A stretch of 64,000 nucleotides of DNA from Mammaliicoccus sciuri (GCF_025561425.1 NZ_CP094824.1:2480001-2544000), one strand, 5' to 3'; positions 17,849 through 28,022 are shown, counted from the stretch's first letter. Made by a program: numbers and translations. Notes: generated from the sequence alone by a model not told the origin.

Positions 17849-18847
17849 TTATACGAATAATGCATAAATATGATAAACGATGAAAGAAAGGATAATTGAT
17901 ACTGGTAAAGTTATAATCCAAGTAATAATCATTCTTTGTGCTGTTGTCCATTTAACACCTTTAACACGTTGTGATGAACCTACACCTAAAATAGATGAAG
18001 ATACTACGTGTGTTGTTGATACTGGTAAGTGAATGAATGTAGCTCCGAAAATAACGAATGCTGATGATAAGTCAGCTGCTACACCGTTAGCTGGACGGAT
18101 TTTCATAATGTTTCCACCAACTGTTTTGATGATTTTCCATCCACCGACTGCAGTTCCAAGACCCATTGCAGTAGCACAACTTATTTTAACCCATAATTCA
18201 ATATCTGTTGTAGATTGCATATTAGCTGAAATAAGTGCCATTGTAATGATACCCATTGCTTTTTGAGCATCATTTGTACCATGTGAGAATGCTTGTAAAG
18301 CTGCTGTACCAATTTGGATAAATCTAAAGTTTCTATTTGTTCTTGTTAAATTATTATTTTTAAATACGACTTTGAAAATAGAATATACAATAAAACCAAC
18401 GATAAACGCTAAAATCGGAGATGCAATTAAAGCTAATATAATTTTTGAAAATCCTTGGTAATGTAATATTCCAAATCCTGCAGAAGCAATAGCTGCACCT
18501 GCAATTGACCCTATTAATGCATGTGAAGATGAACTTGGAATCCCGAAATACCAAGTAATAAGGTTCCACGCTATAGCAGAAATCAATGCTGCTAAAATAA
18601 CAACTGAACCATTTTCTAATTTAAACGGATCGACAATATCTTTAGCAATTGTTTGTGCTACACCTGTTGCCATTAATGCCCCAACAAAGTTCATAACCGC
18701 TGCTAAAATAATTGCATGTCGTGGTTTAAGTGCTTTTGTAGATACTGCTGTAGCGATTGCATTGGCTGTATCATGGAAACCATTAATAAAGTCAAAAAGT
18801 AACGCACACATCACAATAGCTACGGTAATAATGAGTAAACTATCCAT
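17849..18847 (-). CDS. pit: Low-affinity inorganic phosphate transporter (PiT family)
   Basis: 332 residues with about ten membrane helices and the duplicated PiT signature: GFHDTANAIATAVSTKAL near residue 24 and FSHGTNDAQKAMGI near 190. PiT proteins take up metal-phosphate with protons. The gene follows the DUF47 gene by 13 bases, the usual PiT/accessory operon, and lies beside graXRS-vraFG as in other staphylococci. Confidence 0.93.
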   Translation of the reverse strand: MDSLLIITVAIVMCALLFDFINGFHDTANAIATAVSTKALKPRHAIILAAVMNFVGALMATGVAQTIAKDIVDPFKLENGSVVILAALISAIAWNLITWYFGIPSSSSHALIGSIAGAAIASAGFGILHYQGFSKIILALIASPILAFIVGFIVYSIFKVVFKNNNLTRTNRNFRFIQIGTAALQAFSHGTNDAQKAMGIITMALISANMQSTTDIELWVKISCATAMGLGTAVGGWKIIKTVGGNIMKIRPANGVAADLSSAFVIFGATFIHLPVSTTHVVSSSILGVGSSQRVKGVKWTTAQRMIITWIITLPVSIILSFIVYHIYALFV

Positions 18848-18860
18848 TTTTTAAAACTCC

Positions 18861-19478
18861 TTAGCTATTTTTCATAATAATTTGTTCTAATTTGTTTGCT
18901 ACTAATTGACATTTATCTGCTACATCTTCAAGAGATTCATAAATATCTTTAATTTTTATTAATGTTACTGGATCTGTTTCACTGTTGAAAATATATTTAA
19001 TTGATTGTCTTAAAATACCATCACAATTCGTTTCATATTCTTTAATGTTGATAGAATGTACACGAATGTGTGAGAATTTCTTCTCAGCTACTAACGTTAC
19101 AGCGATTTCAATTTCTTTAATTGCTGCTTGTATATTTTTCACGAATTCTGCCATGTATTCATCTGAATAACTGATAGAGTACATTTCAAACATTGCTGAA
19201 GTTTCTTCCATTTCATCTAATACATCATCTAATGCATCACATAATTCTAAAATGTCTTCTCTTTCAATTGGTGTAATGAAAGTTTGGTTTAAATCAGTAA
19301 TCATTTGGTGCATAAGATCATCACCATTAGACTCATAGGCTTTAATTTTATCTGAATAAGCTTTTAAGTCGAAATCTGAATCAAAATCCATTTCTCCAAA
19401 TTCAACTGATGCGCGACTTAAATTCTCAGCTATAGCTTCTAACTGAATACCAAACTTATCCTTCTTCTTATTAAACAT
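18861..19478 (-). CDS. DUF47 (PhoU-like) Pit accessory protein
   Basis: 205 residues, all-helical, with repeated acidic E/D-x-x-x-D patterns (ILELCDALDDVLDEMEE near residue 80, IKIKDIYESLEDVADKC near 180) that in PhoU-type proteins bind metal clusters. I use the ATG at 19478 behind GGGAGG; a TTG 15 bases earlier lies inside that ribosome site. Partner and likely regulator of the Pit transporter encoded 13 bases downstream. Confidence 0.9.
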   Translation of the reverse strand: MFNKKKDKFGIQLEAIAENLSRASVEFGEMDFDSDFDLKAYSDKIKAYESNGDDLMHQMITDLNQTFITPIEREDILELCDALDDVLDEMEETSAMFEMYSISYSDEYMAEFVKNIQAAIKEIEIAVTLVAEKKFSHIRVHSINIKEYETNCDGILRQSIKYIFNSETDPVTLIKIKDIYESLEDVADKCQLVANKLEQIIMKNS

Positions 19479-19642
19479 TAGTAATCCTCCCAAAATTTAC
19501 ATCATAATTTATGTAATTACTCTTTCATTGTACTCTTTCAAAATGAATTCGACCACAGTTTATTAATTTATTTTTAAAAATTTAACTTGTCTGTAAACTT
19601 TAAGTAAACACAAAGTTCACATTGGTATTTTATAACACAAAA

Positions 19643-19670
19643 AAAGGCTAATGACAAGCACTAGCCTTTA
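19643..19670 (-). terminator. Terminator after vraG
   Basis: AAGGCTA / TAGCCTT stem; on the minus strand it is followed by a seven-base T-run. It ends the graXRS-vraFG transcript before the phosphate operon. Confidence 0.75.
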
Positions 19671-19687
19671 TTTTAAATATTTAATTT

Positions 19688-21622
19688 TTAAAGTACTCTT
19701 TGAATCACACGTTTAGAGTGGATGTATGCTAAGAAAGCAAACAGAATATAGATTAATGAATAAAGTGACATCACGATCAACACTGGAGTATAGAATGATT
19801 GTTCCATAAAGAACCACGCTGATTTAGCCGCGAAATATCCGTGACATAATCCAATGATTAATGGTAACGCAAAGTTAAACCCAATTTTTAGAGCGATACC
19901 TTTAGACATATCTTTAGATGTATAACCTAACTTTCTTAAGATGATGTAGTTTGATGTTTCATCTTCAGTTTCATCAATTTGTTTAATGTAAATAATACAT
20001 CCTGTAGATAGTAAGAATGCGATACCTAAGAATCCAAGAATAAATAGCATAACACCGAGGCTACTTTTAGAGTCATTATAAATTTCATGATAAGACATAG
20101 ATGACTCTGTTTTACTCTGTAACTTACTAAAGATTTGTTCTGCTTTCTTAACATCTTTATCATTTGTTAAGTTCACACCATATTGCTGATTCAAGTCCTC
20201 ATTTTTAGCTTCATGCTTTTTCATTTGGTCGAATGTGTGATCTGACACAACATAAATAGGTGCATTATAAGAAACAAGTGAAGATAAATATGATTCTTTA
20301 CTAATAGATTTCACTTTAAGATGATGAGTTTGATTTCCCATTTTGTAAGACATTTTTTCTTCATCATTTACAGTAATGACTTTATCAAGAAGGTCATTGA
20401 ATCCTACAATTGCTACTTCATCGTCTTTCAATTTTATGTCTTTAAATTCAGATGCTTTGGCAACTGTTGATGGTAAATTGGGTTCTGCTCCCCTAGTTTC
20501 AGTAGAACCTTCAAGCACTTTTCTATCATCAATAATATAACGTGTCACGTCGTAATTACGTTCTTTATATTGAATATGCTCAGCATCTAATGCTTTTTTA
20601 AATTGTTGATTTGCATCTTTATTTACAAAAATGTAATCATCTGGTGACGTGCTTCTTGCTGTTTCTTCAGCGTTGTAATATTGAACGTAACTCAATGCTA
20701 ATAGACCGACTGACATAGCTGACACTATTGCGATAATTGTCAGTGATAAAGCATTAGTTTTCATTTTGTGCATAATAGACGAAGTTGAAACAACGTCTGT
20801 TACGCTCAGCATGCCTTTTTTATATTTACGAATGGTATTAAAAATCAATGAGATTGAACATCTAAAGAGCAAGTATGCACCCACTATTGTTAAGAATAAA
20901 ATGGTAATCATTCTTATATATAATGTTGTCATTCCAGCATTACTAAGATTTTCGAACATGACACTTGATAAATAATATCCACTTATAATCATGACGATGC
21001 CAATTGCACCAAAAATCAATTCATATAGTTTAATTTTCTTAATTTTAGTATCTGTCGCATTGTATTCATGCATAAGCGCTAAAATTGTCTTTCTTTTTAC
21101 AAATATTGCATTTTGAAAAGCGATAATGATATAAATCGCAATCATAAGTACAATCGTTTGAACGAAAGCTTCAATGCTAAAATTCAAATGTGCTTCTTGT
21201 TGGACGCCGATAATTTTATATAAAATCATCAATAATATTTTAGAAGAGAAAAATCCTAAAATAGATCCAATCACAGCTGTTAATGTGAATAATACAAAGT
21301 TTTCTAAAGCAAATATTTTAAAGACTTCACGCTTTGTCACACCAATTAATTGGTATAATCCCATTTCTCTCGATCTTCTTTTAATAAAGAGTTTGTTAGC
21401 ATAAAGTAGAAATATAACGATGATAATCGTCAATATTGTTACGCCTACTTTAATAGCTGCGCCAACCCTAATACCTGATTGAACACTATTTAAATCTTCA
21501 GAGAACCTTAACGTGACAAATCCGAAAAAGAGCATGACACTCATCGTTATTGAAAAGACATACATACTATAATGTCGAATGTTTCGTCTTAAATTCTTAA
21601 TAACAATTTGATTAAAGCTCAT
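19688..21622 (-). CDS. vraG: VraG-like ABC permease (BceB type)
   Basis: 644 residues with ten membrane helices in the BceB arrangement: four N-terminal helices, a large extracellular domain of about 200 residues between the helices near residue 305 and 520 (starts after YVQYYNAEETARS), then the last FtsX block. With VraF it forms the sensing/flux complex through which GraS detects cationic antimicrobial peptides. Its ATG overlaps the original vraF stop codon (ATGAGCTTTAA), so translation is coupled. Family-typical length. Confidence 0.92.
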   Translation of the reverse strand: MSFNQIVIKNLRRNIRHYSMYVFSITMSVMLFFGFVTLRFSEDLNSVQSGIRVGAAIKVGVTILTIIIVIFLLYANKLFIKRRSREMGLYQLIGVTKREVFKIFALENFVLFTLTAVIGSILGFFSSKILLMILYKIIGVQQEAHLNFSIEAFVQTIVLMIAIYIIIAFQNAIFVKRKTILALMHEYNATDTKIKKIKLYELIFGAIGIVMIISGYYLSSVMFENLSNAGMTTLYIRMITILFLTIVGAYLLFRCSISLIFNTIRKYKKGMLSVTDVVSTSSIMHKMKTNALSLTIIAIVSAMSVGLLALSYVQYYNAEETARSTSPDDYIFVNKDANQQFKKALDAEHIQYKERNYDVTRYIIDDRKVLEGSTETRGAEPNLPSTVAKASEFKDIKLKDDEVAIVGFNDLLDKVITVNDEEKMSYKMGNQTHHLKVKSISKESYLSSLVSYNAPIYVVSDHTFDQMKKHEAKNEDLNQQYGVNLTNDKDVKKAEQIFSKLQSKTESSMSYHEIYNDSKSSLGVMLFILGFLGIAFLLSTGCIIYIKQIDETEDETSNYIILRKLGYTSKDMSKGIALKIGFNFALPLIIGLCHGYFAAKSAWFFMEQSFYTPVLIVMSLYSLIYILFAFLAYIHSKRVIQRVL

Positions 21623-22374
21623 TTACAACACCACCTAACACACTTTGTGTTTTGATGATTTCTTTGTAAAATGTCTCTCTATCATCGTCTCCTTTATAAA
21701 GTTCAGAGTAAATCTTTCCATCTTTTCAAGAAGATGACTCTGTTTGAATAACTTGCTGCTGATGAATCGTGTGTAACCATAACAATTGTTGATTGTGTCA
21801 TTTGATTCATTTGATTTAATTTATTCAGTAAATCTGAAGCAGATTTAGAATCTAATGCACCTGTTGGCTCATCAGCAAATATAATGGATGGTTGTGCTAT
21901 AAATGCTCTTGCAGCTGATGTTCTTTGCTTTTGACCACCAGAGATTTCACTAGGATATTTATTTTGTATATCTAAAATACCTAACGCCTTACTAATTTCT
22001 TCAAATCTTACTTGCGCTTCTTTTTTAGAAATTTTTTGAATGGTTAAAGGTAACATGATATTTTCTTGTACGGTAAGCGTATTAAGCAAATTATACTCTT
22101 GGAATATAAAGCCTAGCTCTTTTTTTCTGAAATTAGACATTTGTCTATTGTTCATGTTCTGTAGTTGATGCCCATTGATTTCAATTTGCCCTGTTGTCGC
22201 ATAATCAATGGAACTTAATACATTTAACAGTGTCGTCTTTCCTGACCCAGATGGCCCCATAATACTAATGAATTCACCTTTTTCAACAGTCATATCTATT
22301 TGTTTCAACACTTCTTGTTGATTTTTTTTAGAACCATAAACTTTAACGAGTTGTTCAGTTTTTAATATACTCAT
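21612..22374 (-). pseudogene. vraF: VraF-like ABC ATPase with a one-base frameshift near the C-terminus
   Basis: The nucleotide-binding domain is complete: Walker [11 protein letters not shown]-loop FIFQEYNLL, signature ISGGQKQR, Walker [16 protein letters not shown] and the H-loop VTHDS. After VIFLK the frame breaks in AAAA (plus-strand TTTT, 21723-21726) and stops at 21703, losing the last ~30 residues. Removing one A restores [18 protein letters not shown]... to the stop at 21612-21614, giving 253 residues and the natural 4-base-type overlap with vraG. I take the ATG at 22374 behind AAAGGAG. The core could still hydrolyse ATP, so the effect is uncertain; a homopolymer sequencing error is also possible. 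Confidence 0.85.
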
Positions 22375-22423
22375 ATTCAAAACTCCTTTGTAATTTGTTT
22401 ATGATTCCATCTTATAGCCTTTT

Positions 22424-23485
22424 TTACGATTCTTCCTTTGATTCATCGTACATTTTTAAGTTTGAAGTGACATTTTTGTCACTTGATTGTTGTACCGTTG
22501 TTAAATCATTAGGTTGTGGAAAAACAAGCAATACTGTCGTTCCTTCACCATAAGTAGATTTAACGGTGACTTTAATACTTAATCCTTCAGTAATCTCTTT
22601 AACTAAATAAAGCCCCATTCCTGTGGCTGTTGACTCACGTCTATTTGTCGTTGAAGTAAAGCCTCTTTCAAAAATACGTGGTAAGTCTCGCGCTTTAATT
22701 CCTCGCCCAAAATCTTGAATTTTCAAGTATGTTTGATCATGCTCTTCATAAGTTGAAATGATAATATCTTTATTCTCCGTATATTTCAGAGCATTACTTA
22801 TAAGTTGTCTAATGACAGTTCGACACCATTTTTCATCTGTATAAACTTTTTCATCTTCAATTTGAATATTATACCCTATGCCTTTTGCCATGCTTATATT
22901 ACGTGCATGTTGAATTTCTTTTATAACCATCTCTTTTAACGCATAATGTCCAAAATAAAAATCATTACTTTTAGAACTTAAACGTCTAATATAAAGTTGC
23001 TGATCCAGTAAGTAGTCGATTCTGCTCCACTCATATAATAAATTCTTTTTTAAATCTTGTTCTTCGATTTGGTCTAATAATAACTTCATTGCTGTGATGG
23101 GTGTTTTGACTTCATGTATCCAATCTAACAAATCATTTTTAGTCGCTTGTATTTCTTTATTTTGGTTATGAATGGTACGTCTCGTACGCTCATCATAAAG
23201 TTGAATATAATCAAAAACGATCTTTTCATATGTTGATTGATTCAATTCTTTATGTTCAATTTCTTTAATCGGCATATCATTTTTTAATGCGCTATAAAAT
23301 CTTGTTTCTCGCGTGTAAATCAACCATATAAACACGATAAAAATAATCAAATTTATACCGACTAAGTACAAAGCGCTTTTAAAAGAAAAGGCTACATCTA
23401 ACCAGCTCGTCAGCAGAATAGTAGCTTGCATGACTATAAATAGTAATATCCAAATCCATCTTTCTTTCAGAAACGACTTGATCAT
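22424..23485 (-). CDS. graS: GraS-like sensor histidine kinase
   Basis: 353 residues from the ATG behind GGAGGG (an upstream start would overlap graR by 24 bases). Two membrane helices with almost no external loop (residues 11-30 and 37-57) mark an intramembrane-sensing kinase. H-box LLDWIHEVKTP puts the phosphorylated His at residue 124; the N, G1 and G2 boxes (QLISNALKYTE, DFGRGIKARDL, GMGLYLVKEI) follow. It signals cationic-peptide stress to GraR, acting with VraFG and GraX. Confidence 0.92.
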   Translation of the reverse strand: MIKSFLKERWIWILLFIVMQATILLTSWLDVAFSFKSALYLVGINLIIFIVFIWLIYTRETRFYSALKNDMPIKEIEHKELNQSTYEKIVFDYIQLYDERTRRTIHNQNKEIQATKNDLLDWIHEVKTPITAMKLLLDQIEEQDLKKNLLYEWSRIDYLLDQQLYIRRLSSKSNDFYFGHYALKEMVIKEIQHARNISMAKGIGYNIQIEDEKVYTDEKWCRTVIRQLISNALKYTENKDIIISTYEEHDQTYLKIQDFGRGIKARDLPRIFERGFTSTTNRRESTATGMGLYLVKEITEGLSIKVTVKSTYGEGTTVLLVFPQPNDLTTVQQSSDKNVTSNLKMYDESKEES

Positions 23486-23486
23486 T

Positions 23487-24170
23487 TTATCCCTCCGGCT
23501 CGTGTGCAATATAGCCTTTACCTACTTTCGTTTCAATTAAATCATTGAAGCCAATTTCAGTAAGTTTCTTTCTTAAGCGATTGACGTTAACGGTTAATGT
23601 ATTGTCACTTACAAATTGTTCATCATCCCATAAAGCAGTGATAATCGTATCTCTACTCACGATTTCATTTTTATGATTCAGTAAAATCTCTAAAATAAAC
23701 ATTTCATTTTTAGTTAATGAAATTTCAATATCATTCTTTTCAATAATATGTTTACCATAATCCACTCGTGCTTTATGCCATAATTTAATTCTCGGCTCAT
23801 CTTTATTATATTGATAAACCCTTCTATAAATTGCTTGAAGTTTGGCAACTAGAACTTCTGTGTGAAATGGTTTCTGTATAAAGTCATCCGCACCTAGTTC
23901 CATACTCATGACTTGGTCCATTGGGTGGTCCCTTGAAGATAAGAATACAATCGGTATATTAGACTGTTTTCTAATCGCACGACACCAATAGAGTCCATCA
24001 TATTGAGGTAACTGTATATCTATAATAACCATATCTGGTTGCAATGCTTTATATTCTTCAAACACCGCTCCAAAATCATTTATACCATGTACTGACCAAT
24101 CCCATTTCTCTAGTTGTTGCTTCATAGCATTAAATAAAGTTTCATCGTCTTCAATTATTAGTAATTCCAT
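23487..24170 (-). CDS. graR: GraR-like OmpR-family response regulator
   Basis: 227 residues. Receiver domain with the acidic pocket IIEDDE, phospho-acceptor Asp51 in VIIDIQLP, and the switch residues LSSRD and KPF. The C-terminal winged helix (SLTKNEMFILEILLNHKNEI ... NTLTVNVNRLRKKL) binds DNA. It activates dlt, mprF and vraFG in S. aureus. Sits between graX (gap 9 bases) and graS (essentially no gap), so the three are one operon. Confidence 0.93.
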   Translation of the reverse strand: MELLIIEDDETLFNAMKQQLEKWDWSVHGINDFGAVFEEYKALQPDMVIIDIQLPQYDGLYWCRAIRKQSNIPIVFLSSRDHPMDQVMSMELGADDFIQKPFHTEVLVAKLQAIYRRVYQYNKDEPRIKLWHKARVDYGKHIIEKNDIEISLTKNEMFILEILLNHKNEIVSRDTIITALWDDEQFVSDNTLTVNVNRLRKKLTEIGFNDLIETKVGKGYIAHEPEG

Positions 24171-24179
24171 ACTATCCCT

Positions 24180-25106
24180 CTACTTTGTATATTTTTTAAC
24201 TTCTCCTGCTATACTGCGTAGTTGAAAATCTTTAATTCTACAATCAACTTCGAACCCCTTCATCGTTACATTATGAATAGGTGCTTGTGATAAATAATAT
24301 ATACTCCAAGGTAATCTCGGTACGTAATTAAATAAATGAACCATAAATTCATTTGTTAATCTTAACTTTCTAAATTCTAACATGCCATTATCTTCATATA
24401 AATCTACAGCAAGTGAGCCACCAATAACTTTGAACTGTATAATATCTTCGTCAATATTCGGATGCACTCTTTTTAATTTTAATAATGGTTTACTGCGATG
24501 TTGAAAATAAACATAATAAATATCTCCAATTAATTCCGTTCTTACTAACGTACCACTTGTTTCTTGTAACCATTGGAAATAGTATTTCACAACACCTTCT
24601 AAATCCCATTTATAAGGAATGGGCATTCTATCAACACTTCTAACGTCATCTATTTTAGACTTCTGTAATTCTATCGATACAGCTGGTCGCTTAATAGCTT
24701 GTTCTGTCACTTGAACTTCAATTCCCGTTGAACTTAATATTTCCATCGTTTCTATATCAAAAGGAGAACCTTTAATGTATATAATTTTTTTAACATTATT
24801 GACTTTACATGCTATTGCCATATTATGACTCGCAATAATATTTAAATTACGTGCAGTACTTTGAGTTAACTTCGCAGATTTCTTGTTTGGATCTAAATAA
24901 TAAATTGCAATATCTATATCTTTTAATGCTTCAATCATATCTTTAAGTACATAAATATCGCATTTTCTCCATGTAACTTCATTATCTAGCATCATATCTG
25001 ATTCATACTTTGTAATCGTATATAGATTGCCGACATCTTTTAACGTACTGATTAAATGCTTGCCTATATACCCCGATCCACCTGAGATGAGTACATTCGC
25101 TTTCAT
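24180..25106 (-). CDS. graX: GraX-like auxiliary protein, NAD(P)-binding fold
   Basis: 308 residues from the ATG at 25106 that follows AAAGGAGTG. An extended-SDR Rossmann fold starts with LISGGSGYIGKHL. The C-terminus FEVDCRIKDFQLRS...KKYTK is nearly identical in style to S. aureus GraX, and the gene order graX-graR-graS is the same. GraX binds GraR/GraS and is needed for signalling; no enzymatic activity is established. Presence of GraX separates this locus from BraRS/VraDE. Confidence 0.92.
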   Translation of the reverse strand: MKANVLISGGSGYIGKHLISTLKDVGNLYTITKYESDMMLDNEVTWRKCDIYVLKDMIEALKDIDIAIYYLDPNKKSAKLTQSTARNLNIIASHNMAIACKVNNVKKIIYIKGSPFDIETMEILSSTGIEVQVTEQAIKRPAVSIELQKSKIDDVRSVDRMPIPYKWDLEGVVKYYFQWLQETSGTLVRTELIGDIYYVYFQHRSKPLLKLKRVHPNIDEDIIQFKVIGGSLAVDLYEDNGMLEFRKLRLTNEFMVHLFNYVPRLPWSIYYLSQAPIHNVTMKGFEVDCRIKDFQLRSIAGEVKKYTK

Positions 25107-25224
25107 TTTAAGCACTCCTTTATATTCGGACTTCACATATGTGTTATACTATTTATAACTTATTGTTTAATTACCATAAATATACCACTGATTATAATTT
25201 ATAAATAGAAATAGGAGACATTTT

Positions 25225-25728
25225 ATGAAAGAAATCATACGCGAAATTCGAATAAATGATGTTGAAAACTTTAATAAATTGTTAGATAGTGTGATTAATC
25301 AATCCGAATATTTACTCTTTAATCCTGGAGAACATCAAATATCTATACAAAACCAAACTTTATTTCTAGAAGAAATGATCACGACAAGTAACTCTACAAT
25401 CATAGTTGCAGAATTAAATGATATATTAATTGGATATGTAACGATCCAAGGTGGCAAAACAAATCGAAATCGTCATGCCGCTAAAATTGCTATGGGTCTA
25501 CTTCCGACATTTAGAAATAAAGGAATTGGATTTAAACTACTTCAAGAAACTGAAGCTTGGGCAGTGAGAAGACAACTGCATAGACTAGAGTTAACAGTCG
25601 TTACGGAGAATGAACCGGCATACCGATTATACGAGAAATTTGGTTTTAAAGTAGAAGGAAAGAAAGAACAAACATTGTATTTTAATGATAAATATTACGA
25701 TGAATTTATGATGGCAAAATTATTATAA
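25225..25728 (+). CDS. GNAT N-acetyltransferase
   Basis: 167 residues of the Acetyltransf_1 fold. The acetyl-CoA pyrophosphate loop is MGLLPTFRNKGIGFKLLQE near residue 90, followed by LHRLELTVVTENEPAYRLYE, the pattern of RimJ/RimL-like or spermidine-type GNATs. Ribosome site TAGGAGAC. Divergent from graX. Substrate unknown. Confidence 0.85.
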   Translation: MKEIIREIRINDVENFNKLLDSVINQSEYLLFNPGEHQISIQNQTLFLEEMITTSNSTIIVAELNDILIGYVTIQGGKTNRNRHAAKIAMGLLPTFRNKGIGFKLLQETEAWAVRRQLHRLELTVVTENEPAYRLYEKFGFKVEGKKEQTLYFNDKYYDEFMMAKLL

Positions 25729-25730
25729 AA

Positions 25731-25770
25731 AAAGGCAAACTCATCACGTATTTCGCGTAGTTTGCCTTTT
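25731..25770. terminator. Bidirectional terminator between GNAT and esterase genes
   Basis: AAAGGCAAACT / AGTTTGCCTTT stem with a loop of 17 bases and T-runs on both strands, serving two convergent genes. Confidence 0.85.
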
Positions 25771-25773
25771 TTA

Positions 25774-26808
25774 TTATTTATCTTTTTTAATCACTGATTC
25801 AGAATCTTGATTCGCATTGTTTTCATAAGGTGACTGTTTCGTATTAGCCCCTAGAAACATCATGACGTTATTGTAATTCTTCTTAGATTCTTTCAAGTTC
25901 ATATGGAACTGGTATTGATGACGCAAACCGTGCGTACCATCAAAGAATGTTGTAGTCGTTTGAACACCTTGCTTTTTAAGGACTTCATCAAACTCTCTAT
26001 TTTGTGGATCAAATGGGTCAGCATCTCCCACTGTTAAAAATGTAGGTGGATACTCTTTTGTCACTTGATCAACAGTAGATAGTTGATTAATTCTTGCAAA
26101 GTTCTTTTCCCATTCTTTAGTACCCGTATAACTTGTCATAAATAAATCGATTCTAGGAAATTCTGTAGATCTCACCGTTTGCATATTATATAATCCACCA
26201 AAAAGAATGGCAGCTTTTAAATAATCTTTTTTAATACTTGGCTTCATACGCATTTGCTGTTGCAATTTATCATTTGTTTGTAAAGCCACATATTGACTGG
26301 CAATTTGTGCACCTGCAGAGTCTCCGCCATATATAATTTGTTTATAGTCGATATTAAATTTATTTCTATGTTTTAATGTATATTTAGTTACTTGATCTAA
26401 TTGCTGTATTGGTGTCGGGTATTGGTAATCAGGTGCTAAAGCATAATTTACATTTACGATGATATATCCTTTTTCAGCAATTTGTGCTAAGTATGGATTC
26501 TTATGTCTCTTGTCTCCCGCTATAAAACCACCACCATGCGTCCAAAATATGACTGGCAGTTTCTCACCTTTTTTCATTCTTGAAGGCATAATAATATCCA
26601 TTTGACTATTTGGTGCACTATGACCGTAAGATACATCACGTATCAATTTTACTTTCTTGTTGTTTAGTAATAATTGATTGGCTCTTTGAGCTTGTAATTG
26701 CGCTTCCCTTTCTTTATGTTCCTGATATTTGTTATAACCGTAAAACCCACTTACAACAACGATGATCGCTACAATCAATATAAACAATCGTCGTTTTTTT
26801 CTTTTCAT
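25774..26808 (-). CDS. Membrane-anchored alpha/beta hydrolase (carboxylesterase-like)
   Basis: 344 residues. An uncleaved signal anchor (LFILIVAIIVVVSGFYGY) exports the enzyme. The hydrolase fold shows the oxyanion motif HGGGFIAGD near residue 92, the nucleophile elbow GGDSAGAQ near 165, an acid in GDADPFDP near 258 and the His in DGTHGLRH near 286, i.e. the hormone-sensitive-lipase (BD-FAE) type. Expected to hydrolyse short-chain esters outside the membrane. The tail after residue 320 is polar and low complexity. Confidence 0.87.
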   Translation of the reverse strand: MKRKKRRLFILIVAIIVVVSGFYGYNKYQEHKEREAQLQAQRANQLLLNNKKVKLIRDVSYGHSAPNSQMDIIMPSRMKKGEKLPVIFWTHGGGFIAGDKRHKNPYLAQIAEKGYIIVNVNYALAPDYQYPTPIQQLDQVTKYTLKHRNKFNIDYKQIIYGGDSAGAQIASQYVALQTNDKLQQQMRMKPSIKKDYLKAAILFGGLYNMQTVRSTEFPRIDLFMTSYTGTKEWEKNFARINQLSTVDQVTKEYPPTFLTVGDADPFDPQNREFDEVLKKQGVQTTTTFFDGTHGLRHQYQFHMNLKESKKNYNNVMMFLGANTKQSPYENNANQDSESVIKKDK

Positions 26809-26855
26809 ATGTTCACTTCCTCATGTAAGAAGATAGTTTAACATATTCAATTATT

Positions 26856-27920
26856 TTATGCGATATGTTTTTTGTTATCTCTTTTACGACTAATATATTT
26901 AACAACAATTGCAGCACAAATCACTAAACCTATAACACCCATAGCTGGATATAATTTATCAATAAGTGATGAGAAACCTACAAAGCTTAAGCCATAAGCG
27001 ATTAACATTGATATCGTCAATAACACAACGTATTTTTTAGAAAACGGTACAGTAAACCTTGCTGTAAATGAGTACATAAGTCCTAAAATCGTGTTGTACA
27101 TAACCACAAGCATAATTACTGATAATGCAAATCCAATAATAGGTGAAATTGTTCTAGCAAGTGCTAACGTTGGTATCTCGATATCTTTAATATTAGGATA
27201 TTCAACTAATAATCCAGCATTGATAAGTGCTAATAAAATTAAATAAATCACACCACCAATAATGCCACCTAATCCTGAAATACGTCGTTTATCAGCATCG
27301 CCACCAATGGCAATTAATGTACTAAATCCTACTGAGAACGCTAAACCACCATAAATGAACCCTTGAGCAATTCCCCAGAAAAGACTTGGTGATTCAACTG
27401 TATCATTAATTTCAGAAATACCTACTTGACCATTCACAAAAAAGTAACCTGCAATTATTAAAATCACAATGATTAAAAACGGTGTGACGACACCTAGTGC
27501 TTTTACTATTTTATCGAAGTCTAATAAAAGCGTGATATAAATAAAAATACACATAATTAAAGCGCCTAACCAAGTTGGCACCCCAAAACTTTCATTAAAT
27601 GCTGATCCAGCGCCAGCTATCATCGTTACTGATATACCAAATAAGAAAAATATTAATACATAATCTATCACGATACCTGCTTTACCGAATAAATAATTAA
27701 TCGTTGAGCTATGGTCATCAGCATCGAGTGCTGTACCAATCTTAGCTACTTGTCTACCAAAAAACGCCAACATTATACCAGATATAATAACCCCTATATA
27801 CCCGTATAAACCATAGTGGGTAAAGAATTTCATTACCTCTTGCCCTGTCGAGAACCCTGCACCTACAACGACCCCGACATAAGCAAATCCTATTTTTGTT
27901 GCTTCTTTCAAATTTGACAC
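26856..27920 (-). CDS. YkvI-like membrane transporter
   Basis: 354 residues with about ten hydrophobic helices and the YkvI family opening (IGFAYVGVVVGAGFSTGQEV). The helix pattern, with an unwound Gly-rich helix 1, resembles LeuT-fold amino-acid or divalent-cation symporters; no substrate is established for the family. ATG placed behind AGGAGGAAAG. Monocistronic. Confidence 0.8.
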   Translation of the reverse strand: MSNLKEATKIGFAYVGVVVGAGFSTGQEVMKFFTHYGLYGYIGVIISGIMLAFFGRQVAKIGTALDADDHSSTINYLFGKAGIVIDYVLIFFLFGISVTMIAGAGSAFNESFGVPTWLGALIMCIFIYITLLLDFDKIVKALGVVTPFLIIVILIIAGYFFVNGQVGISEINDTVESPSLFWGIAQGFIYGGLAFSVGFSTLIAIGGDADKRRISGLGGIIGGVIYLILLALINAGLLVEYPNIKDIEIPTLALARTISPIIGFALSVIMLVVMYNTILGLMYSFTARFTVPFSKKYVVLLTISMLIAYGLSFVGFSSLIDKLYPAMGVIGLVICAAIVVKYISRKRDNKKHIA

Positions 27921-27990
27921 AAACTTTCCTCCTCATAATTTTGTTCAACATAATAATGTATACCCACTATTCACGAAAATATTCTAAAAA

Positions 27991-28022
27991 AAGAGCAAGA
28001 CTATAAAAGCCCTGCTCTTTTT
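27991..28022 (-). terminator. Terminator after the DHA2 pump gene
   Basis: AAGAGCA(GG) / TGCTCTT stem with A-run and T-run on the two sides, 12 bases from the end of the transporter gene. Confidence 0.7.

Noticed and set aside
19688-25106. BraRS-VraDE instead of GraRS-VraFG
   Set aside because: The adjacent GraX-type gene with the FEVDCRIKDFQ ending and the neighbouring Pit operon identify the Gra locus.
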